Shown: positions 28,573 to 40,258 of the stretch, one piece after another | How the letters are laid out: each line of letters begins with the position of its first letter | How positions within the stretch are numbered: the stretch's first letter is position 1 | Source: JAICQM01 sp963781555 | Lineage (GTDB): Bacteria > Chloroflexota > Limnocylindria > QHBO01 | Direction of reading: 5' to 3' | Assembly: GCA_963781555.1 (NCBI GenBank) | Contig: CAWAGB010000007.1 | Coordinates: 1-42,010 of the forward strand | DNA length: 42,010 nt | Notes under the pieces: model-generated | Told to the model about the DNA's origin: nothing | Databases searched by the model: none | What the model saw: only the letters and a program-made list of their open reading frames with translations | Translations under genes and position numbers: made by a program

Positions 28573-28904
28573 CGGTGAGTCCCTTTCCCTCTCAGGGATG
28601 TCCCTTGGCGACCGGAAAATCGGCCGTTCGCGTTTGCGTGGGCGGCAGGATATGCGCGGATCGCGTCCCGGGCAAGCAAGCGAGCCGTTCCTCGCCATCC
28701 CGGGCCGGCGAGGCTTGTTGCCCAGCTTGCTTCAGACCCGCAATAGGCGCGAGCAGGCCCCCGATGTGACCGAACCGGTCGGCTTGGCAAGGTCGCCAGG
28801 GTTTGCGCGCCGCGCCCGGGTGAAAGGGACGGCGGCCGCCCGACGAACCGACGCCCAGTCCTGCTACCGTGATGCGTGGTGGCGATCGTGCAGGGTGGGA
28901 ATCC
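28573..28904. other. 332-base divergent intergenic region
   Basis: Lies between the small lipoprotein (minus) and the DUF2254 gene (plus). It holds the short repeat AGGGA-TG-TCCCT (28594-28605), a large imperfect hairpin (28670-28723) with an alternative partner at 28724-28733, and a TACCGT (28865-28870) that may be the -10 for the DUF2254 gene. No coding potential is convincing. Confidence 0.6.
28670..28723. repeat. Nested hairpin in the divergent intergenic region
   Basis: The outer arms GGGCAAGCAAG (28670-28680) and CTTGTTGCCC (28714-28723) pair with one bulged G. The inner arms CCTCGCC (28690-28696) and GGCGAGG (28707-28713) pair perfectly over seven bases. GCTTGCTT, just downstream (28725-28732), can pair with the same left arm instead, so two structures compete. 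A terminator, a cruciform regulator or an unknown RNA are possible. Confidence 0.5.
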
Positions 28905-30194
28905 ATGCTCCTCCTGAAGTGGTGGACGACGGTCCGCGACAGCCTCTGGTTCATACCCGCCATCTGGGTGCTCGCGTCGGCGCTGCTGGCCATCGTCATG
29001 GTCGAGGTGGATCGCGCGACGCCTGAATTCGCCGCAGAGTTTCCGCTCGTGTTCGGCGGTGGTGTCGACGGGGCCCGGGGCCTGCTCTCGTCGATCGCCG
29101 GCTCCATGATCACCGTTGCCGGCGTGACCTTCTCGATGACCATCGTCGCGCTGCAGCTGGCCTCATCGCAGTTTTCCCCGCGGGTGCTGCGGAACTTCAT
29201 GCGCGATCGCAGCAGCCAGGTGGTGCTCGGCGCATTCATCGGCTCATTTACGTACGCGATCCTGGTGCTGCGCTCCATTCGAGGCAGCCAGGACCGCATG
29301 CCGGCCTTCGTCCCATCCGTGGCGGTGACGGTCGGCATCGTGCTCGCGCTGCTGGCGATGGGGATGTTCGTCTACTTCATCCACCACATCGCCAGCCGCA
29401 TCCAGCTTTCGTCCGTCGTGGCCGCTATCGCCGACGAGACGACGGACCAGGTACGCCGCGAGTGGAGCAGCGAATCACGCGACGCAAGGGCGACAGGGCT
29501 GCCGACGGGGGTGGCTGGGCAGATCGCGGCGCGCGGCAGCGGCTACCTCCAGCTCATCGATCGGGAGCGCCTGACGCGGATCGCGATCGAGCGGAACATC
29601 GTGGTCAGGCTCGACGTCAAGCCAGGCGCCTGGGCACAGGAGGACGCACCGCTGTTTTCGGTCTGGCCGGAGGGGGCGGCGGATGGGGAGGAGATCGCGG
29701 ATGCCCTGTGGGCGCGCGTATCGCTCGGGGCGCAGCGCTCCATCGAGCAGGACGCGGCGTTCGGCATTCGCCAGCTCGTCGACGTGAGCCTGAAGGCCAT
29801 CTCGCCGGGGATCAACGACCCGACGTCGGCGAGCGACTGCATCGTGCGGCTGGGCCAGATCCTGGTCGCCTCGGGGCGACGGCACCAGCCGGCGACGGTG
29901 CACTGCGACGACGATGGCGAGCCCCGCCTCATCATTCCGGGCGAGGACTGGGAAGAGCTGGTAGGGCTGGCATTCAACCAGTTGCGGCAATATGGTGCCG
30001 GCAGCCCCGACATCGCGATGGCCATGGCAGACACGATGAGGACGATCGCGATCGCGGTGCCCGACGACCGGCGCGCTCCGCTGCTCCAGCAGGTCGAGCT
30101 CATTCGTGCCACCTCGTCGGGGATCGAGCCGTCCGAGGACCGTGCCCGGGTCATGCGAGCACTGGCGCGGGCCGCGGAGGCGGCGGCCGCCTGA
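28905..30194 (+). CDS. DUF2254 membrane protein
   Basis: A 429-residue predicted inner-membrane protein of unknown function. The family N-terminus is present: WWTTVRDSLWFIPAIWV (TM1 about residues 13-33), a second helix with GSMITVAGVTFSMTIVALQL, then FSPRVLRNFMRDRSSQVVLG, the most conserved family stretch. Two more helices lie near 100-120 and 130-155. The C-terminal half is cytoplasmic and includes DVSLKAISPGINDPTSASDC, another family hallmark. ATG at 28905 is chosen over GTG 28869 and ATG 28872 because the conserved part begins there. Confidence 0.87.
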   Translation: MLLLKWWTTVRDSLWFIPAIWVLASALLAIVMVEVDRATPEFAAEFPLVFGGGVDGARGLLSSIAGSMITVAGVTFSMTIVALQLASSQFSPRVLRNFMRDRSSQVVLGAFIGSFTYAILVLRSIRGSQDRMPAFVPSVAVTVGIVLALLAMGMFVYFIHHIASRIQLSSVVAAIADETTDQVRREWSSESRDARATGLPTGVAGQIAARGSGYLQLIDRERLTRIAIERNIVVRLDVKPGAWAQEDAPLFSVWPEGAADGEEIADALWARVSLGAQRSIEQDAAFGIRQLVDVSLKAISPGINDPTSASDCIVRLGQILVASGRRHQPATVHCDDDGEPRLIIPGEDWEELVGLAFNQLRQYGAGSPDIAMAMADTMRTIAIAVPDDRRAPLLQQVELIRATSSGIEPSEDRARVMRALARAAEAAAA

Positions 30195-30203
30195 CCGGGG
30201 GCG

Positions 30204-30209
30204 TATACT
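30204..30209 (+). promoter_or_regulatory. -10 element of acnA
   Basis: TATACT, about 90 bases before the acnA GTG. No strong -35 is seen. It would give a leader of about 85 bases containing a hairpin and a Shine-Dalgarno. Confidence 0.55.
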
Positions 30210-30263
30210 GGTGCCCTTCTCGACCCGGGACGGGCGCACCCGTCCGGCGCCGACTTCACCGAT

Positions 30264-30282
30264 ACCGCAGCTGAGCTGCGGT
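30264..30282 (+). promoter_or_regulatory. Hairpin in the acnA leader
   Basis: ACCGCAGC (30264-30271), loop TGA, GCTGCGGT (30275-30282): a perfect eight-base stem six bases upstream of the acnA Shine-Dalgarno. It may control initiation or mRNA stability. It lacks the CAGUGN loop of animal iron-responsive elements. Confidence 0.5.
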
Positions 30283-30288
30283 GGCGAC

Positions 30289-30295
30289 AAGGAGG
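30289..30295 (+). promoter_or_regulatory. Shine-Dalgarno that sets the acnA GTG start
   Basis: AAGGAGG, five bases before GTG at 30301. It rules out the long upstream open frame as coding. Confidence 0.85.
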
Positions 30296-30300
30296 CGACC

Positions 30301-33159
<2,859 letters not shown>

Positions 33160-33375
33160 TGGAGCTCCGGCCCTGGGGCGCGCAGCCGTTCTGGCACCCT
33201 GGGCAACGCGGGCCGAGCCAAGCGACCGCCGAGCGGACAGGACGGGCCGCCCGTCGGTCGGTTGGAACGCCCAACGCACCAAGCCTGGAGCGCAGCGCCG
33301 TTGCCCCAGCCACCGCATCGGTCTAGACTCGCCGAGCAGCCATTGCCCTACGTCAGCTCGGAGCGTGCCCCCACC
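33160..33375. other. Gap between acnA and apt
   Basis: 216 bases with no gene. It contains a short perfect hairpin, GACGGG (33241-33246), loop CCG, CCCGTC (33250-33255), which might help end acnA transcription, and the apt promoter. Open frames here lack a ribosome site or family similarity. Confidence 0.5.
33301..33329 (+). promoter_or_regulatory. Promoter of apt
   Basis: TTGCCC (33301-33306), a 17-base spacer and TAGACT (33324-33329). The start of transcription would fall near 33336, about 40 bases before the apt GTG. Confidence 0.6.
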
Positions 33376-33909
33376 GTGACCTCGACTCTCTCCGTCGACG
33401 ACCTGCGCGCCAAGATCCGCGAGGTGCCCGACTTCCCGAAGCCGGGGATCCTCTTCTACGACATTACGACCCTGCTCCGGGAGCCGGCGGCCTTCGCGGC
33501 GGTGATCGACCAGATGGCGTCGCAGATCGACGATGCCAAGGTGGACCTGGTGGTGGGCATGGAGAGCCGTGGCTTCATCTTCGCGGCGCCGCTGGCGACC
33601 AAGCTGAAGGCGGGCTTCGTCCCCGTGCGCAAGCTCGGGAAGCTGCCCGCCGAGACGATCGAGGTCGAGTACGCGCTCGAGTACGGCACGGCGACCCTGG
33701 AGGTCCACAAGGACGCCATCGAGAAGGGCCAGCGGGTTCTCATCGTCGATGACCTGCTGGCCACCGGCGGCACGGTGATGGGCACCATCGAGCTGGTGCG
33801 ACGCCTGGGCGGCGTGATCGCCGGCCTGTCGTTCGCCGTCGAGCTGACCGCGCTGAAGGGCCGCGAGAAGCTTGGCGAGTTCGATATCCACACGCTGCTG
33901 ACCTACTAG
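33376..33909 (+). CDS. apt: Adenine phosphoribosyltransferase
   Basis: A 177-residue purine-salvage enzyme converting adenine and PRPP to AMP. The N-terminal LRAKIREVPDFPKPGILFYD is the Apt signature. MESRGFIFAAPLA and the PRPP loop VLIVDDLLATGGT follow at the usual spacing. GTG at 33376 matches the family start and length (about 170-180). The longer open frame upstream overlaps the promoter and is rejected. In the SAM-cycle context (ahcY, metK nearby), adenine recycling is a sensible neighbour. Confidence 0.95.
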   Translation: MTSTLSVDDLRAKIREVPDFPKPGILFYDITTLLREPAAFAAVIDQMASQIDDAKVDLVVGMESRGFIFAAPLATKLKAGFVPVRKLGKLPAETIEVEYALEYGTATLEVHKDAIEKGQRVLIVDDLLATGGTVMGTIELVRRLGGVIAGLSFAVELTALKGREKLGEFDIHTLLTY

Positions 33910-33938
33910 GAACCGCGACGAAGGCAGGGATTCGACCG

Positions 33939-34799
33939 ATGGCCGTCGCCGCCCGAGCCGACTCCCGCGTCCGCCCCGTCACCGACCGCGCGGACATCGT
34001 CGCCTTCCTGCAGAAGGATCGCCGCTACGCGGCGTACGCCCTGGGAGATCTCGACGGACCGCAGCGGCACCGCGTCGCGTGGGCCATGGCCTACGGGGAG
34101 GACGGCGAGGCGGTCGCGCTTGCCTCGCACCATGAAGGGCTGGTGCCGCAGCCGCTCTTCCTCATGGGCGATCCGTCCGGCTGCGCCGCGATCCTCGAGA
34201 GCGTGCTCAAGCCGCGCGACGCGTACTTCGTGGCCACCGCAGCTCACGAGGCGGCGATCAGCGGCCTCTACAACCTGGACCCGCCGACCGCGATGCTCCG
34301 GATGGTGGTCGACCGGGACGCCTTCCAGCCGTTCGCCGGCCCCACCGACCGGCTCGTACCGGCCGACATCGACGAGCTGAACCGGCTCTACCAGCTCGGC
34401 TTCCGGACCGGCTTCACCGCGTCCGTCCTGGCCGAGGGCATCTACCACGGCGTGCGGGTGCGCGGCCACCTGGTGAGCGCGGCCGGCACGCACGCCATCA
34501 ACGAGGCGGAGGGGATCGGCGTGGTGGGCAACGTCATGACCCACGCCGACTACCGCGGCCACGACTTCGCCAAGATGGTGACCAGCGCGGTGACCGCCGA
34601 GCTGCTCGACCGCTTGCCTGATGTCGCGCTCAACGTCCACGCCGACAATGCCCCCGCGGTCGCGGCATACGCCCGGCTCGGCTACCGTGAGCACTGCGCG
34701 CTCGAGGAGCGCCTGGGCCGCCGCCATGCCGGTGGCTGGGGATTGATGCGACCGATACGAGAGGCACTCCGACTGACGTGGCAACGCGAACCGAGATGA
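33939..34799 (+). CDS. GNAT-family acetyltransferase, two-domain
   Basis: A 286-residue protein with an N-terminal degenerate acetyltransferase-like domain (FLQKDRRYAAYALGDLDG, a motif found in this subgroup) and a C-terminal GNAT domain. In the latter, GVVGNVMTHADYRGHDFAKM is the acetyl-CoA loop and NVHADNAPAVAAYARLGYRE the last helix. It resembles FR47-like enzymes; the substrate is unknown. The ATG at 33939 is preceded by GACCG. The stop overlaps the ahcY ATG (34796-34799), so the two are coupled. Confidence 0.82.
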   Translation: MAVAARADSRVRPVTDRADIVAFLQKDRRYAAYALGDLDGPQRHRVAWAMAYGEDGEAVALASHHEGLVPQPLFLMGDPSGCAAILESVLKPRDAYFVATAAHEAAISGLYNLDPPTAMLRMVVDRDAFQPFAGPTDRLVPADIDELNRLYQLGFRTGFTASVLAEGIYHGVRVRGHLVSAAGTHAINEAEGIGVVGNVMTHADYRGHDFAKMVTSAVTAELLDRLPDVALNVHADNAPAVAAYARLGYREHCALEERLGRRHAGGWGLMRPIREALRLTWQREPR

Positions 34800-36052
34800 A
34801 CCATGACGTGGCCGACATCGCACTGGCCGATGCGGGACGCCTGAGGATCGAATGGGCGGACCGGCAGATGCCGGTGCTCGCCTCCATCCGCGAGCGCTTC
34901 GAGCGCGAGCGGCCCTTCGACGGCTGGCGCATCAGCGCCTGCCTCCACGTCACTGCCGAGACGGCGAACCTGATGCGCACGCTGGCCGCCGGCGGTGCCG
35001 ACGCGGTGCTGTGCTCGTCGAATCCGCTGTCGACCCAGGACGATGTGGCCGCGTCGCTGGTCGCGCACCACGGTATCCCGACCTTCGCGATCAAAGGCGA
35101 GGACCGCGACTCGTACTACGCCCACATCGGCGCGGCGCTCGACCACCGCCCGCACATCACCATGGACGACGGCGCGGACCTCGTGAACGAGCTGCACACC
35201 AAGCGACGCGAGCTCCTGGACGAGGTGGCCGGCGGGACCGAGGAGACGACCACCGGCGTCATCCGCCTCCGCGCCATGGCCAAGGCCGGCAAGCTCAATT
35301 ATCCGGTCGTGGCCGTCAACGAGGCGCTGACCAAGCATCTCTTCGACAACCGCTACGGTACCGGCCAGAGCGCCATCGACGGCATCCTGCGCGCCACCAA
35401 CATCCTCTTCGCCGGCAAGACGGTCGTCGTCGGCGGCTACGGCTGGGTCGGTCGCGGCATCGCAGCGCGGGCCCATGGGATGGGCGCCAACGTGGTCGTC
35501 TGCGAGGTGGACTCGATCCGCGGCCTGGAGGCGGCGATGGACGGCTACCGGGTCATGAACGCCGCCGACTCGGCGGCGGTCGGCGACGTCTTCATCAGCG
35601 GCACCGGCAACCTCAACGTGTGGGGCGCGCCGCACTTCCCGGTAATGCGCGACGGGGCCATCCTGGCCAATGCCGGCCACTTCAACGACGAGTTCGAGCT
35701 GCCAGCCCTCGAGGAGCAGTCCGAATCGTCGCGCGAGGTGCGGCCGTTCACCCGCGAGTACCTCATGCCCGATGGCCGCCGGATCTACGTCCTGGCCGAT
35801 GGCCGCCTCGTGAACCTCGGTGCCGCCGAGGGCCATCCGGCGATGGTGATGGATATGAGCTTCGCCAACCAGGCGCTCGGCCTCGAATGGCTGCGCGCCA
35901 ACATCGACGGCCTCGCGCCGGCGGTATACGGCATCCCCGACGACATCGACCGCGAGGTGGCGCGCCTCAAGCTGTCGAGCATGGGCATCCGCATCGATGC
36001 CATGACCGATGCCCAGCAGGCGTATTCGGAGTCCTGGGAGTCCGGCACCTGA
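34796..36052 (+). CDS. ahcY: S-adenosylhomocysteine hydrolase (adenosylhomocysteinase)
   Basis: A 418-residue NAD-dependent enzyme splitting S-adenosylhomocysteine into adenosine and homocysteine, which removes the product inhibitor of methyltransferases. Key motifs are ACLHVTAETANLMRTL, CSSNPLSTQDDVAASL, NRYGTGQSAIDGILRATN and the NAD site VVVGGYGWVGRGIAARA. It lacks the roughly 40-residue insertion and the C-terminal HYRY of the eukaryote/proteobacterial type, and ends with YSESWESGT, as in archaeal and Thermotoga-like enzymes. ATG at 34796 overlaps the previous stop and is preferred to GTG 34778. Confidence 0.95.
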   Translation: MNHDVADIALADAGRLRIEWADRQMPVLASIRERFERERPFDGWRISACLHVTAETANLMRTLAAGGADAVLCSSNPLSTQDDVAASLVAHHGIPTFAIKGEDRDSYYAHIGAALDHRPHITMDDGADLVNELHTKRRELLDEVAGGTEETTTGVIRLRAMAKAGKLNYPVVAVNEALTKHLFDNRYGTGQSAIDGILRATNILFAGKTVVVGGYGWVGRGIAARAHGMGANVVVCEVDSIRGLEAAMDGYRVMNAADSAAVGDVFISGTGNLNVWGAPHFPVMRDGAILANAGHFNDEFELPALEEQSESSREVRPFTREYLMPDGRRIYVLADGRLVNLGAAEGHPAMVMDMSFANQALGLEWLRANIDGLAPAVYGIPDDIDREVARLKLSSMGIRIDAMTDAQQAYSESWESGT

Positions 36053-36092
36053 CCCGCTGAACGCGCGGCGGCATCGGTCAGTAGGTCTTCAC

Positions 36093-36473
36093 ATGACCGA
36101 TACCGTGGCCGATCCGGCCGCCATCACCTCCATCGTCAACGTTTTGGACTGCGCCGACGCCGAGCGGCTCGCCGACTTCTGGTCGGCCGCCCTGGGCTAC
36201 CCGGGACGCAGCGCCGTGACCCAGTTCGTTGTCCTCAGCCCGCCGGAGGGTGACACGCGCCCGACGCTCATCCTGCAGCAGGTGCCGGAGGGCAAGGCCG
36301 CAAAGAACCGGATGCACATGGACCTCCACGCGCCGGAGCGCGAGGCGGCGCTGGAGCGGCTGCTGGGCCTCGGCGCGCGCAAGATCCAGGATGAGCCGAA
36401 CTGCATCGGTCGCTACTGCTGGTACCTCATGGCGGATCCCGAGGACAACGAGTTCTGCCTCGCTCCGGGGTGA
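36093..36473 (+). CDS. VOC-family (glyoxalase-like) protein
   Basis: A 126-residue vicinal-oxygen-chelate fold protein of the Glyoxalase_6 type. It shows two beta-alpha-beta-beta-beta modules: ITSIVNVLDCADAERLADFW with ALGY in the first, and KNRMHMDLHAPEREAALERL with DPEDNEFCLAPG in the second. H71 in MHMDLH and the late Glu in DNEFCL may bind a metal. Function is unknown. It lies between ahcY and metK but nothing in it ties it to SAM metabolism. Confidence 0.85.
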   Translation: MTDTVADPAAITSIVNVLDCADAERLADFWSAALGYPGRSAVTQFVVLSPPEGDTRPTLILQQVPEGKAAKNRMHMDLHAPEREAALERLLGLGARKIQDEPNCIGRYCWYLMADPEDNEFCLAPG

Positions 36474-36500
36474 CGCGGTGAGCGTCCCGAGCAGGGGCGC

Positions 36501-36506
36501 TACACT
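36501..36506 (+). promoter_or_regulatory. Putative -10 for metK (leaderless)
   Basis: TACACT, seven bases before the metK ATG. No Shine-Dalgarno, and no room for a SAM riboswitch in the 40 bases after the VOC gene. Confidence 0.45.
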
Positions 36507-36513
36507 CAGCCGC

Positions 36514-37713
36514 ATGCCTCCACCCGCGCTCCTGTTCACCTCGGAATCGGTCACCGAGGGACACCCCGACAAGCTCTGCGACGCGGTCGCGGACGCCATC
36601 CTCGACGACGTCCTGCATCACGACCCGAACGCGCGCAGCGCGGTCGAGGTGGCCGCCACGACCGGCCTGGTGTTCGTCATCGGTGAGCTGACCACGACCC
36701 ACTACTGCGATGTCCAGGAGGTCGTGCGGCGCACGGTTCGCGAGATCGGCTACAACGACTCGCGGCTCGGCTTCGACTGGGAGACGTGCGGCGCCATCAC
36801 CGCCCTCAAGGAGCAGTCGCCGGACATCGCGCTGGGCGTGGACGACGCGCTCGAGAGCCGCGGCACGCAGCAGGAGCTGGGAGCCGGCGACCAGGGAATG
36901 ATGTTCGGCTACGCGTCGGACGAGACGAAGGCGCTCATGCCGGCCCCCATCTTCTACGCCCACGCCGTGGCGCGGCAGCTGGCCAAGGTCCGCAAGGACG
37001 GCACGCTGCCCTTCCTGCGCCCCGACGGAAAGAGCCAGGTGACGATCGAGTACGACGCCGACGGCCATCCGGTCGCAGCGCACACCGTCCTCGTCTCGAC
37101 CCAGCACGATCCCGAGGTCAGCGTCGCCGACCTGACCGACGCGGTCCGTGCCGAGGTCGTCGAGAAGGCCATCCCGCGCGAGCTCCTGACCGATGCCACG
37201 CGCCACTACGTCAATCCCACCGGGCGCTTCGTGATCGGCGGGCCGATGGGCGACTCCGGCCTCTCCGGTCGCAAGATCATCGTTGACACCTACGGCGGCA
37301 TGGGCCGCCACGGTGGCGGCAGCTTCAGCGGCAAGGACCCGACGAAGGTGGACCGATCCGCGGCCTACATGGCGCGCTACGTGGCCAAGAACGTGGTCGC
37401 CGCCGGGCTGGCGCGACGCTTCGAGCTGCAGCTCGCCTACGCCATCGGGGTCGCGCGTCCGCTGGCCATCAACGTCAACGCCTTTGGCACCGGATCGGTG
37501 ACCGATGAGCGTTTGCGGGCGCTCATTGACGAGTGCTTCGACCTCCGTCCCGGTGCAATCATCGAAACACTGGACCTGCGCCGCCCGATGTACCGCCAGA
37601 CCGCCGCCTACGGCCACTTCGGGCGCCCCGACCTCGACTTGCCCTGGGAGCGCACCGATCGCGCCGCCGAGCTGCGCGACCTCGCCGGCGTGCGCGGGGA
37701 GGTCCCCGTCTGA
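36514..37713 (+). CDS. metK: S-adenosylmethionine synthase
   Basis: A 399-residue enzyme forming SAM from methionine and ATP. All signatures are present: TSESVTEGHPDKLCDAVADA, the loop GAGDQGMMFGYASDE and the P-loop-like GGGSFSGKDPTKVDRSAAY. VTEGHPDK holds the catalytic His. Length and ends match the family. With ahcY 0.5 kb upstream, two steps of the activated-methyl cycle are encoded here. A methionine synthase is not in view. The frame is intact. Confidence 0.97.
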   Translation: MPPPALLFTSESVTEGHPDKLCDAVADAILDDVLHHDPNARSAVEVAATTGLVFVIGELTTTHYCDVQEVVRRTVREIGYNDSRLGFDWETCGAITALKEQSPDIALGVDDALESRGTQQELGAGDQGMMFGYASDETKALMPAPIFYAHAVARQLAKVRKDGTLPFLRPDGKSQVTIEYDADGHPVAAHTVLVSTQHDPEVSVADLTDAVRAEVVEKAIPRELLTDATRHYVNPTGRFVIGGPMGDSGLSGRKIIVDTYGGMGRHGGGSFSGKDPTKVDRSAAYMARYVAKNVVAAGLARRFELQLAYAIGVARPLAINVNAFGTGSVTDERLRALIDECFDLRPGAIIETLDLRRPMYRQTAAYGHFGRPDLDLPWERTDRAAELRDLAGVRGEVPV

Positions 37714-37832
37714 CACGTACCCCGGTTCGCTGGGGGGAGCAGCACGTCGGCCGCGGCCTGCTGGACCGATTCAGGGCGCTCCTTGCCCCGCGCCCCGCCA
37801 CGGCGACCCGTGGGCTGCCGCCGCTTCCCGCG

Positions 37833-38309
37833 GTGCTGCGCCGCGGCGAGCTGGCGGCACCCTACATCGAGGCCGAGCGACGCTCCGACCACCGGCGTGC
37901 CGGTGCCGCGGCGAGCGCCGCCGCCGAGCGCGCGCTGGAGGCGGGGGCATGGTGGCCGGCCGATGCGTGGGCGCATCGTGCGCTCTGGCACTTCGAGCAG
38001 GTGGACATGACGCTCGCCGCGGTTCGAGCCGCGCGACGCATCGGCGACATCCGGGTGACGGCCGGCGACCCAGCCTCGGCGCGCCGCTACTATGCCGAGG
38101 CGATCGACGAGGGGCGTGACATCGGGGCCGAGCGCGAGGAGGGTCGCGCGGCCTTGGGCATGGCGCGCGCCGAGCTCGGCCTCGCCAACGTTGCCGTGGC
38201 ACGCCGGCTGGGAGCAATCGCGCTCGACCTGCTGGAGCGTGCGGGCGGGTCGCCGGCCGAGCTGGATGCGGCGCGCGAGATCATCGGTCAGGAGAAGGAG
38301 GTCGGATGA
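37833..38309 (+). CDS. Hypothetical TPR-like helical protein
   Basis: A protein of at least 158 residues, rich in Ala/Arg/Glu, made of paired helices. The pieces RRIGDIRVTAGDPASARRYY and ALGMARAELGLANVAVARRL look like TPR units, so protein-protein contact is likely. I do not recognise a specific family. The start is uncertain: GTG at 37833 is the first usual start codon after metK. The same frame remains open and protein-like back to 37710, beside the metK stop, with no ATG, GTG or TTG. The stop overlaps the proC ATG (38306-38309), so coupling to proC is likely. Confidence 0.6.
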   Translation: MLRRGELAAPYIEAERRSDHRRAGAAASAAAERALEAGAWWPADAWAHRALWHFEQVDMTLAAVRAARRIGDIRVTAGDPASARRYYAEAIDEGRDIGAEREEGRAALGMARAELGLANVAVARRLGAIALDLLERAGGSPAELDAAREIIGQEKEVG

Positions 38310-39158
38310 GCCCGAGGCGGACGATGCGGGTGGCGATCGTGGGCGCCGGCGTGATGGCCGAGGCGATGATCGCCGGTCTGCTCGCCGACCGTGCCGTGAC
38401 GCCCGCCGAGCTGGTGGCGAGCCACCCGCGCCGCGACCGTCGCGAGCTGCTCGCCGCGCGCCACGGGATCATCGTGGTGGCGCGCAATGCGGAGGCTCTC
38501 GCCGACGCCGAGATCGTGGTACTGGCGGTCAAGCCGCAGATGCTCGGGCGGGTGATGCGCGAGATTGCCCCCTCCCTGACCCCAGGCCAGGTGGTCCTGT
38601 CGATCGTCGCCGGCGCCACGCTGCGCACCCTGGCCACCGGCCTGGCCCACCCCGCGGTCGTGCGCTCGATGCCCAACACCCCGGCCCAGATCCGCCGCGG
38701 GATCAGCGTCTGGGCGGCCGCCGAGGCCTGCACTGCGGCGCAGCGGGACATGGCGCGTCGCGTGCTGCGCGGCGCTGGGCACCGAGCACGAGGTGGAGGA
38801 CGAAGAGTTCGTGGCCATGGCCACCGCCCTCTCCGGCACGGGGCCGACGTACCTGTTCGCGGTCATGGAGGCGCTCATCGACGCGGGCGTGCACACCGGC
38901 TTCCCGCGTGAGCTGGCCCACGACCTGGTGGTCGCCACGCTCGTCGGCTCGGCCGAGTACGCCGCGCAGTCCGACCTGCACCCCGCCCAGCTGCGCAACG
39001 CGGTCACGTCCCCCGGCGGCACGTCGGCGGCGGCGATCTACGAGCTGGAGAAGGGACGCCTGCGTACCGTGCTATCTGACGCGGTATGGGCCGCCTACCG
39101 CCGCACCCAAGAGCTGGGCGCGCGCCTGGAGGAGCAGACCGAGCCACCCGGCGAGTAG
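38306..39158 (+). CDS. proC: Pyrroline-5-carboxylate reductase, one frameshift
   Basis: NADPH-dependent last enzyme of proline synthesis, about 283 residues when joined. The N-terminal Rossmann part VAIVGAGVMAEAMIAGLLAD, VVLAVKPQ and VVRSMPNTPAQI are in the first frame. After an extra G near 38771 (LRALGTEHEV is expected), the C-terminal half MATALSGTGPTYLFAVMEAL and TSPGGTSAAAIYELEKG continues one frame over. Both halves are full and conserved, so a consensus error is the simplest reading. The start overlaps the previous stop. Confidence 0.9.
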
Positions 39159-39169
39159 GCGCGGTGCGG

Positions 39170-39175
39170 TAGGCT
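39170..39175 (+). promoter_or_regulatory. Putative -10 for manC (leaderless)
   Basis: TAGGCT, nine bases before the manC ATG at 39185. No Shine-Dalgarno and no clear -35. Confidence 0.38.
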
Positions 39176-39184
39176 CGGGCGCAG

Positions 39185-40254
39185 ATGTACGCCATCGTCA
39201 TGGCCGGCGGCGCCGGGACGCGCCTCTGGCCACTCTCACGTCGCAAGACGCCCAAGCAGCTCCTCAGCCTGGCCGGCGACGCCAGCCTGCTCCAGCAGTC
39301 GGTGAGCCGCCTGGCGCCGATGCTGGACCCGAAGGACATCTACGTCATCACCTCGCAGGCGCATGTCCGCGTCACGCGCGAGCAGCTCCCGCACCTGCCG
39401 CCGGACAACATCCTCGGCGAGCCCCTGGCGCGCAACACCGGAGTCGCCGCCGCGCTGGCCATCGCGATGGCCGGCCGCGACCCCGACGAGGTGGCGCTCA
39501 TCCTTCCCGCCGACCATTTCGTGGCTGACGCGGCCGCGTTCGTCAGCGCCCTGGGCGAGGCGGTTCGCGTCGCTGAGCGCGGCTACCTCGTCACGCTGGG
39601 CGTCGTGCCGGACGGTCCCGCCACCGGGTACGGCTACATCAAGGTCGGGGAGCGGCTGCATCCAGCGAGCCCGGCGGCGCGGGTGGAGCGCTTCACGGAG
39701 AAGCCCGACACGGCCACGGCACAGACATTCCTCGACGAGGGCGACCATCTCTGGAACGCGGGCATCTTCGTGTGGCGCACCTACGTCTTTCGCCAGGCGG
39801 CGAGCGTTTCGCACCGGACCTGGCGCGGGCCATGGAGCGGGTGGAGAAGCTGGCTGGCCTGCCGGGCTTCGTGACCGACATCCGCAACGTGGTCGAGGCG
39901 CTGCCATCGGTGCAGATCGACCATGCCATCGCCGAGCCGGCGGCTGCCGAGGGTCGCATGGCGGTGGTGCCGCTCGACGCCGGGTGGAGTGACATCGGCT
40001 CGTGGTCCGCTCTGCTCGAGGCGCTCACGAGCGCACAGGGGCAGGAGCTGGTGGCATCGGGCCGTCACCTGGACCGCGGGTCGCACCGCGTCCTGGTCCA
40101 GGGCGGCGACCGGTTGGTCGTGACGGTGGGCCTGAACGACGTCATCATCGTCGACACCCCCGACGCGCTGCTCGTGTGCGCCAGCGACAAGGCGGAGGAG
40201 ATCAAGCAGGTCCTCGACGAGATCAGCGCCGCCACCGGCGACCAATATCTCTAG
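39185..40254 (+). CDS. manC: Mannose-1-phosphate guanylyltransferase, one frameshift
   Basis: Makes GDP-mannose from mannose-1-phosphate and GTP; about 356 residues when joined. The nucleotidyltransferase signature AIVMAGGAGTRLWPLSRRKT is at the start. LILPADHFV, TGYGYIKVGERL and ERFTEKPDTATAQTFLDEGD with WNAGIFVWR follow. One missing base near 39800 moves the rest (ERFAPDLARAMERVEKLAGL, then MAVVPLDAGWSDIGSWSALL) to another frame. The single-domain length fits bacterial ManC without an isomerase domain. It probably works with the downstream phosphohexomutase. Consensus error is likely. Confidence 0.9.
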
Positions 40255-40258
40255 GCCG

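Noticed and set aside
30264..30282. Iron-responsive element of the animal type before acnA
   Set aside because: Loop is TGA, without the CAGUGN loop or the bulged C.
34700..34796. SAH riboswitch before ahcY
   Set aside because: ahcY overlaps the preceding GNAT gene; there is no leader to hold it.
36474..36513. SAM riboswitch before metK
   Set aside because: Only 40 bases separate it from the VOC gene and they lack any riboswitch core.
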